Shown here piece after piece: positions 6,546 to 8,700 of a DNA stretch of 8,700 bases. Under the pieces are notes generated by a model. The model ran no database searches. It was not told the origin of the DNA and was given only the letters and a program-made list of their open reading frames with translations. Numbering within the stretch: the first letter of the stretch is position 1; the number at the start of each line of letters is the position of its first letter. This DNA comes from an uncultured Eubacteriales bacterium (GTDB lineage Bacteria > Bacillota > Clostridia > Oscillospirales > Acutalibacteraceae), in assembly GCA_934702115.1 (NCBI GenBank), contig CAKUYF010000031.1, positions 1 through 8,700 of the forward strand, read 5' to 3'. The translations under genes and the position numbers were made by a program.

Positions 6546-7652
6546 ATGAAAATTTTACAGCTAGAAGAATTAAATCTGGAACTAAATAAGCTTAAACCAA
6601 AAATAGAGTCTCTTTGTGAGACTCTAAAAATAGAATCTTCAGAAGTGAAATTAAAAAATCTAGAAGAAGAAACGTCTAATCCAAATTTTTGGTCAAACTC
6701 GGAAAAATCTCAGAAAGTACTTTCGGAAATAAAATCTTTAAGTGCTAAGATAAAAGAATATAAAACCATTAAAGAAAATTTTGAAGAGCTTGAAGTATTC
6801 ATAGAAATAGCTTCCGAACAAGAAGATATATCCTCTTTAGAAGAAATTCAAATAAAATTCAAACACTTGAAAAACGATATAGAAAATCTTACATTAACCA
6901 CTTTATTAAATGGTGAATATGATTCTCAAAATGCCATTTTAACCCTTCACGCAGGAGCAGGAGGAACTGAGTCTCAAGACTGGGCTGAAATGCTTTGCCG
7001 TATGTACATACGTTGGGCAGAAAAACATAAATATAAAGTCAAATTGCTTGATCGCCTTGATGGAGAAGAAGCGGGTTTAAAGAGTGCATCTATATTAATA
7101 GAAGGTGTAAATGCTTACGGATTTCTAAAAGGTGAAAATGGTGTTCACCGCCTAGTTCGAATTTCTCCCTTTGACGCTTCAGGCAGAAGGCATACATCAT
7201 TTGCATCTTTAGAAGTAATCCCTGAAATAAATGACGAAATTAAAATAGATATTTCACCTGACGATATAAAAATGGATGTATACCGTGCAAGCGGTGCAGG
7301 TGGACAGCATGTAAATAAAACTTCTTCCGCTGTAAGGCTTACTCATATTCCTACAGGAATAGTAGTTGCTTGCCAAAACGAAAGAAGTCAGTTTCAAAAT
7401 AGAGACACTGCTATGAAAATACTAAAATCTAAATTAATAGAAATAAAAGAAAGAGAACATCTTGAAAAAATAGACGATATTAAAGGAGTTCAAAAAGAAA
7501 TTGCGTGGGGTTCACAAATTCGTTCCTATACTTTCATGCCTTACACTTTAGTAAAAGACCATAGAACCGGATATGAAGTAGGAAATGTAGAATCAGTTAT
7601 GAATGGAGAAATAGACGGTTTTATTGACGCTTATTTAAAAAACTCAATTTAG
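6546..7652 (+). CDS. prfB: Peptide chain release factor 2 (RF2), single uninterrupted frame
   Basis: RF2 recognises UGA and UAA stop codons in the ribosomal A site and triggers release of the finished peptide. From ATG 6546 the protein has 368 residues. The codon-recognition tripeptide is SPF (207-209; RF1 would have PxT), and the peptidyl-transferase motif GGQ is at 252-254 in RASGAGGQHVN. The conserved GAGGTESQDWAEML starts near 137. In many bacteria RF2 needs a programmed +1 frameshift at an in-frame UGA around codon 26; here the frame is open throughout and no UGA occurs there. A perfect 9-bp hairpin (6604-6626) occupies codons 20-27. The start is uncertain: GTG 6543, ATG 6546, or conceivably ATT 6552. 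It lies 12 bp after ppa; the 3' end overlaps convergent comFC by 32 bp. Confidence 0.97.
   Translation: MKILQLEELNLELNKLKPKIESLCETLKIESSEVKLKNLEEETSNPNFWSNSEKSQKVLSEIKSLSAKIKEYKTIKENFEELEVFIEIASEQEDISSLEEIQIKFKHLKNDIENLTLTTLLNGEYDSQNAILTLHAGAGGTESQDWAEMLCRMYIRWAEKHKYKVKLLDRLDGEEAGLKSASILIEGVNAYGFLKGENGVHRLVRISPFDASGRRHTSFASLEVIPEINDEIKIDISPDDIKMDVYRASGAGGQHVNKTSSAVRLTHIPTGIVVACQNERSQFQNRDTAMKILKSKLIEIKEREHLEKIDDIKGVQKEIAWGSQIRSYTFMPYTLVKDHRTGYEVGNVESVMNGEIDGFIDAYLKNSI
6604..6626 (+). repeat. Perfect 9-bp inverted repeat inside prfB
   Basis: TAGAGTCTC (6604-6612) and GAGACTCTA (6618-6626) are exact reverse complements around a 5-nt loop TTTGT. On the plus strand it would form a stable mRNA hairpin in codons 20-27 of prfB. 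On the minus strand the same hairpin is followed by five T (complement of 6599-6603), which gives it the shape of an intrinsic terminator for antisense transcripts. Confidence 0.85.
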
Positions 7653-8325
7653 GAATGTAAGCTACCGTGCAACAGTATACGCTTTTTGCTCCACTTTTTA
7701 TTAGCACTTTTGCACATTCATATAATGTACTACCGCTTGTAATTATGTCATCACATAAAAGTATAACTTTATTTTCTACATCCGTTTTAACTGAAGGCTT
7801 AATTGCAAAAGCTCCTTTTACATTTTCACGTCTATAAACTAAACTTAATTCATGTTGAATTTTAGTTTTCTTCACTTTGACAAGTAAATCTTTGGAAGAA
7901 ACTCCAAGCCTACTTGACAAATCAATAGCTAAACACTCCGCTTGATTATAACCTCTATCTCTCCTGCGGTCTTTCCTCAATGGTACAAAACTAATACAAT
8001 CAAATTTCACATCTTTAAAATTACTCTCGAGTTCTTCAGCTATAATCTTAGCAAAAAACTTAGAGTAATTTTTATATCCCCTAAACTTAAATCTCCATAT
8101 TGAACTCTTTATATTCCCCACATATTCAAATGGAGAAATACATTTTATAGTTTTGCCATTCAAATTCGATGTTCCATCTAAAACTCTTATTTCAGTATTA
8201 ATTTTTAAATCTTTACTGCAATTTTCACAAAGATACTCTTTATATTTTATTATTACATTATTACATAGTACGCATTTATTCGGATAAATTAAGCTTAAAA
8301 TAAAACTGAATATATCTTTCAACAT
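7621..8325 (-). CDS. comFC: ComF family protein, phosphoribosyltransferase-like (ComFC)
   Basis: ComFC-type proteins are cytoplasmic and are linked in Firmicutes to uptake of transforming DNA; their biochemical reaction is not settled. The 234-residue protein has an N-terminal zinc ribbon with C18-x-x-C21 and C33-x-x-C36. It continues with the family segment RRDRGYNQAE (121-130) and a type I phosphoribosyltransferase-like PRPP loop VILLCDDIITSGSTL (187-201). Length is normal. ATG 8323-8325 has AAGGA (8332-8336) 6 nt upstream. That site falls in the 11-bp gap behind the preceding S41-like gene, so the two are very likely translated from one mRNA. No comFA partner is visible in the window. The stop lies inside the last codons of convergent prfB (32-bp overlap), leaving no room for a terminator between them. 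Confidence 0.93.
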   Translation of the reverse strand: MLKDIFSFILSLIYPNKCVLCNNVIIKYKEYLCENCSKDLKINTEIRVLDGTSNLNGKTIKCISPFEYVGNIKSSIWRFKFRGYKNYSKFFAKIIAEELESNFKDVKFDCISFVPLRKDRRRDRGYNQAECLAIDLSSRLGVSSKDLLVKVKKTKIQHELSLVYRRENVKGAFAIKPSVKTDVENKVILLCDDIITSGSTLYECAKVLIKSGAKSVYCCTVAYIPKLSFLNKRQ

Positions 8326-8336
8326 TTTTAATCCTT

Positions 8337-8700
8337 CTACTCATCAATTACATTGATTGCTGTTTGCAACTGATCATCTTCTTCATAAGATAATTTACTT
8401 TGATGTAATAAAATTTCTTTTTTTTCATCCATATTTACAATTTGATCCGGCGACAACCCTTTACCGTAAAAATTATTATTTCCTAAAGTAACGTAAGTAG
8501 CATCCGGAAAAACTATTACAGATTCTTCATTAATTTCTACCATTTTTTCAGTAGCAGCATTCCCTGAAGTAATTTGACCTACAATCTTAGCATTAATTGA
8601 ATCTTTTAACCCTGATGCTACAACTTCAGCAGCTCCCCACGAATAATTACTCGTAAGTATTACTACTTTTAAGTCCGCTCTGGGTGTATCAGAGCTACAT
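8337..8700 (-). CDS. C-terminal part of an S41 (tail-specific protease-like) protein, catalytic residues apparently lost
   Basis: The frame stays open to the right edge (about 121 residues visible), so the Met at 8541-8543 is internal and the true start lies outside the window. The visible segment matches the end of the S41/CtpA-CtpB catalytic core: VVILTSNYSWGAAEVVASGL, KIVGQITSGN, then strands ending in GKGLSPDQIV, and a helix DDQLQTAINVI typical of the family C-terminus. Active CtpB-type enzymes have nucleophile Ser three residues before the Glu of SASE and the base Lys 25 residues later in TFGKG. Here the same positions, with identical spacing, are Gly (in WGAAE) and Asn (in TSGN). So either this is a non-catalytic homologue or it uses different residues. 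N-terminal features (signal peptide, PDZ domain) cannot be seen. It is followed by comFC after 11 bp. Confidence 0.82.
   Translation of the reverse strand, partial: CSSDTPRADLKVVILTSNYSWGAAEVVASGLKDSINAKIVGQITSGNAATEKMVEINEESVIVFPDATYVTLGNNNFYGKGLSPDQIVNMDEKKEILLHQSKLSYEEDDQLQTAINVIDE

Noticed and set aside
6612..6618. CTTTGTG in prfB looks like a decayed CTTTGAC frameshift site.
   Set aside because: Counting back from the conserved P-x-x-W places the frameshift-equivalent leucine at 6624-6626, four codons further on, so the resemblance is probably chance and part of the hairpin loop.
8337..8543. A separate small 68-residue gene beginning at the Met at 8541-8543.
   Set aside because: The frame continues upstream without a stop to the window edge and the upstream part encodes conserved S41 core, so this Met is internal.
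1..8700. Mobile elements, CRISPR arrays, toxin-antitoxin pairs or defence genes.
   Set aside because: I saw no transposase, integrase, spaced direct repeats or recognisable defence or toxin proteins. Apart from the unidentified GNAT gene and the S41-like gene, all genes have clear housekeeping matches.

Overview
The window is A+T-rich (roughly one third G+C by eye) chromosomal housekeeping DNA from a low-GC Gram-positive bacterium. It is most likely a member of the Clostridia. The support is the gene order rplS-lepB-rbgA-rnhB, the Firmicutes-type genes rbgA and comFC, the purine-rich Shine-Dalgarno (SD) sequences and the strong A/T codon bias. I see no IS element, phage gene, CRISPR array, tRNA or rRNA, and no base-composition break that would suggest recent transfer.

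Layout. Positions 1-3717 hold a minus-strand block read right to left. It starts with rplS (ribosomal protein L19), which has its own promoter, a hairpin leader and an intrinsic terminator. Then come two tandem type I signal peptidase genes, a GNAT acetyltransferase, rbgA (50S assembly GTPase) and rnhB (RNase HII, cut by the left edge). The order matches the conserved rplS-lepB-rbgA-rnhB cluster, with an extra lepB and the acetyltransferase gene added. Positions 3718-4167 are non-coding and carry the rplS control region plus A+T-rich DNA. galU (UDP-glucose pyrophosphorylase, minus strand, 4168-5043) is divergent from a plus-strand operon folD-ppa-prfB (5131-7652), covering one-carbon metabolism, pyrophosphate removal and release factor 2. 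A second minus-strand pair, an S41-peptidase-like gene (cut by the right edge) followed by comFC, converges on prfB and overlaps its 3' end by 32 bp.

How the genes fit together. Most products serve growth: ribosome structure and assembly (L19, RbgA), translation termination (RF2), protein export (two signal peptidases), genome maintenance (RNase HII), folate/one-carbon supply (FolD), pyrophosphate hydrolysis (Ppa) and cell-envelope sugar nucleotides (GalU).

I did not find an undescribed multi-gene system. The points most worth a second look are: (1) an S41-family protein in which both catalytic residues (Ser and Lys) appear replaced by Gly and Asn; (2) an RF2 gene without the usual autoregulatory frameshift, carrying instead a perfect 9-bp hairpin in its early codons and a start signal with abnormal spacing; (3) the rplS leader hairpin; and (4) the tandem, diverged signal peptidases.
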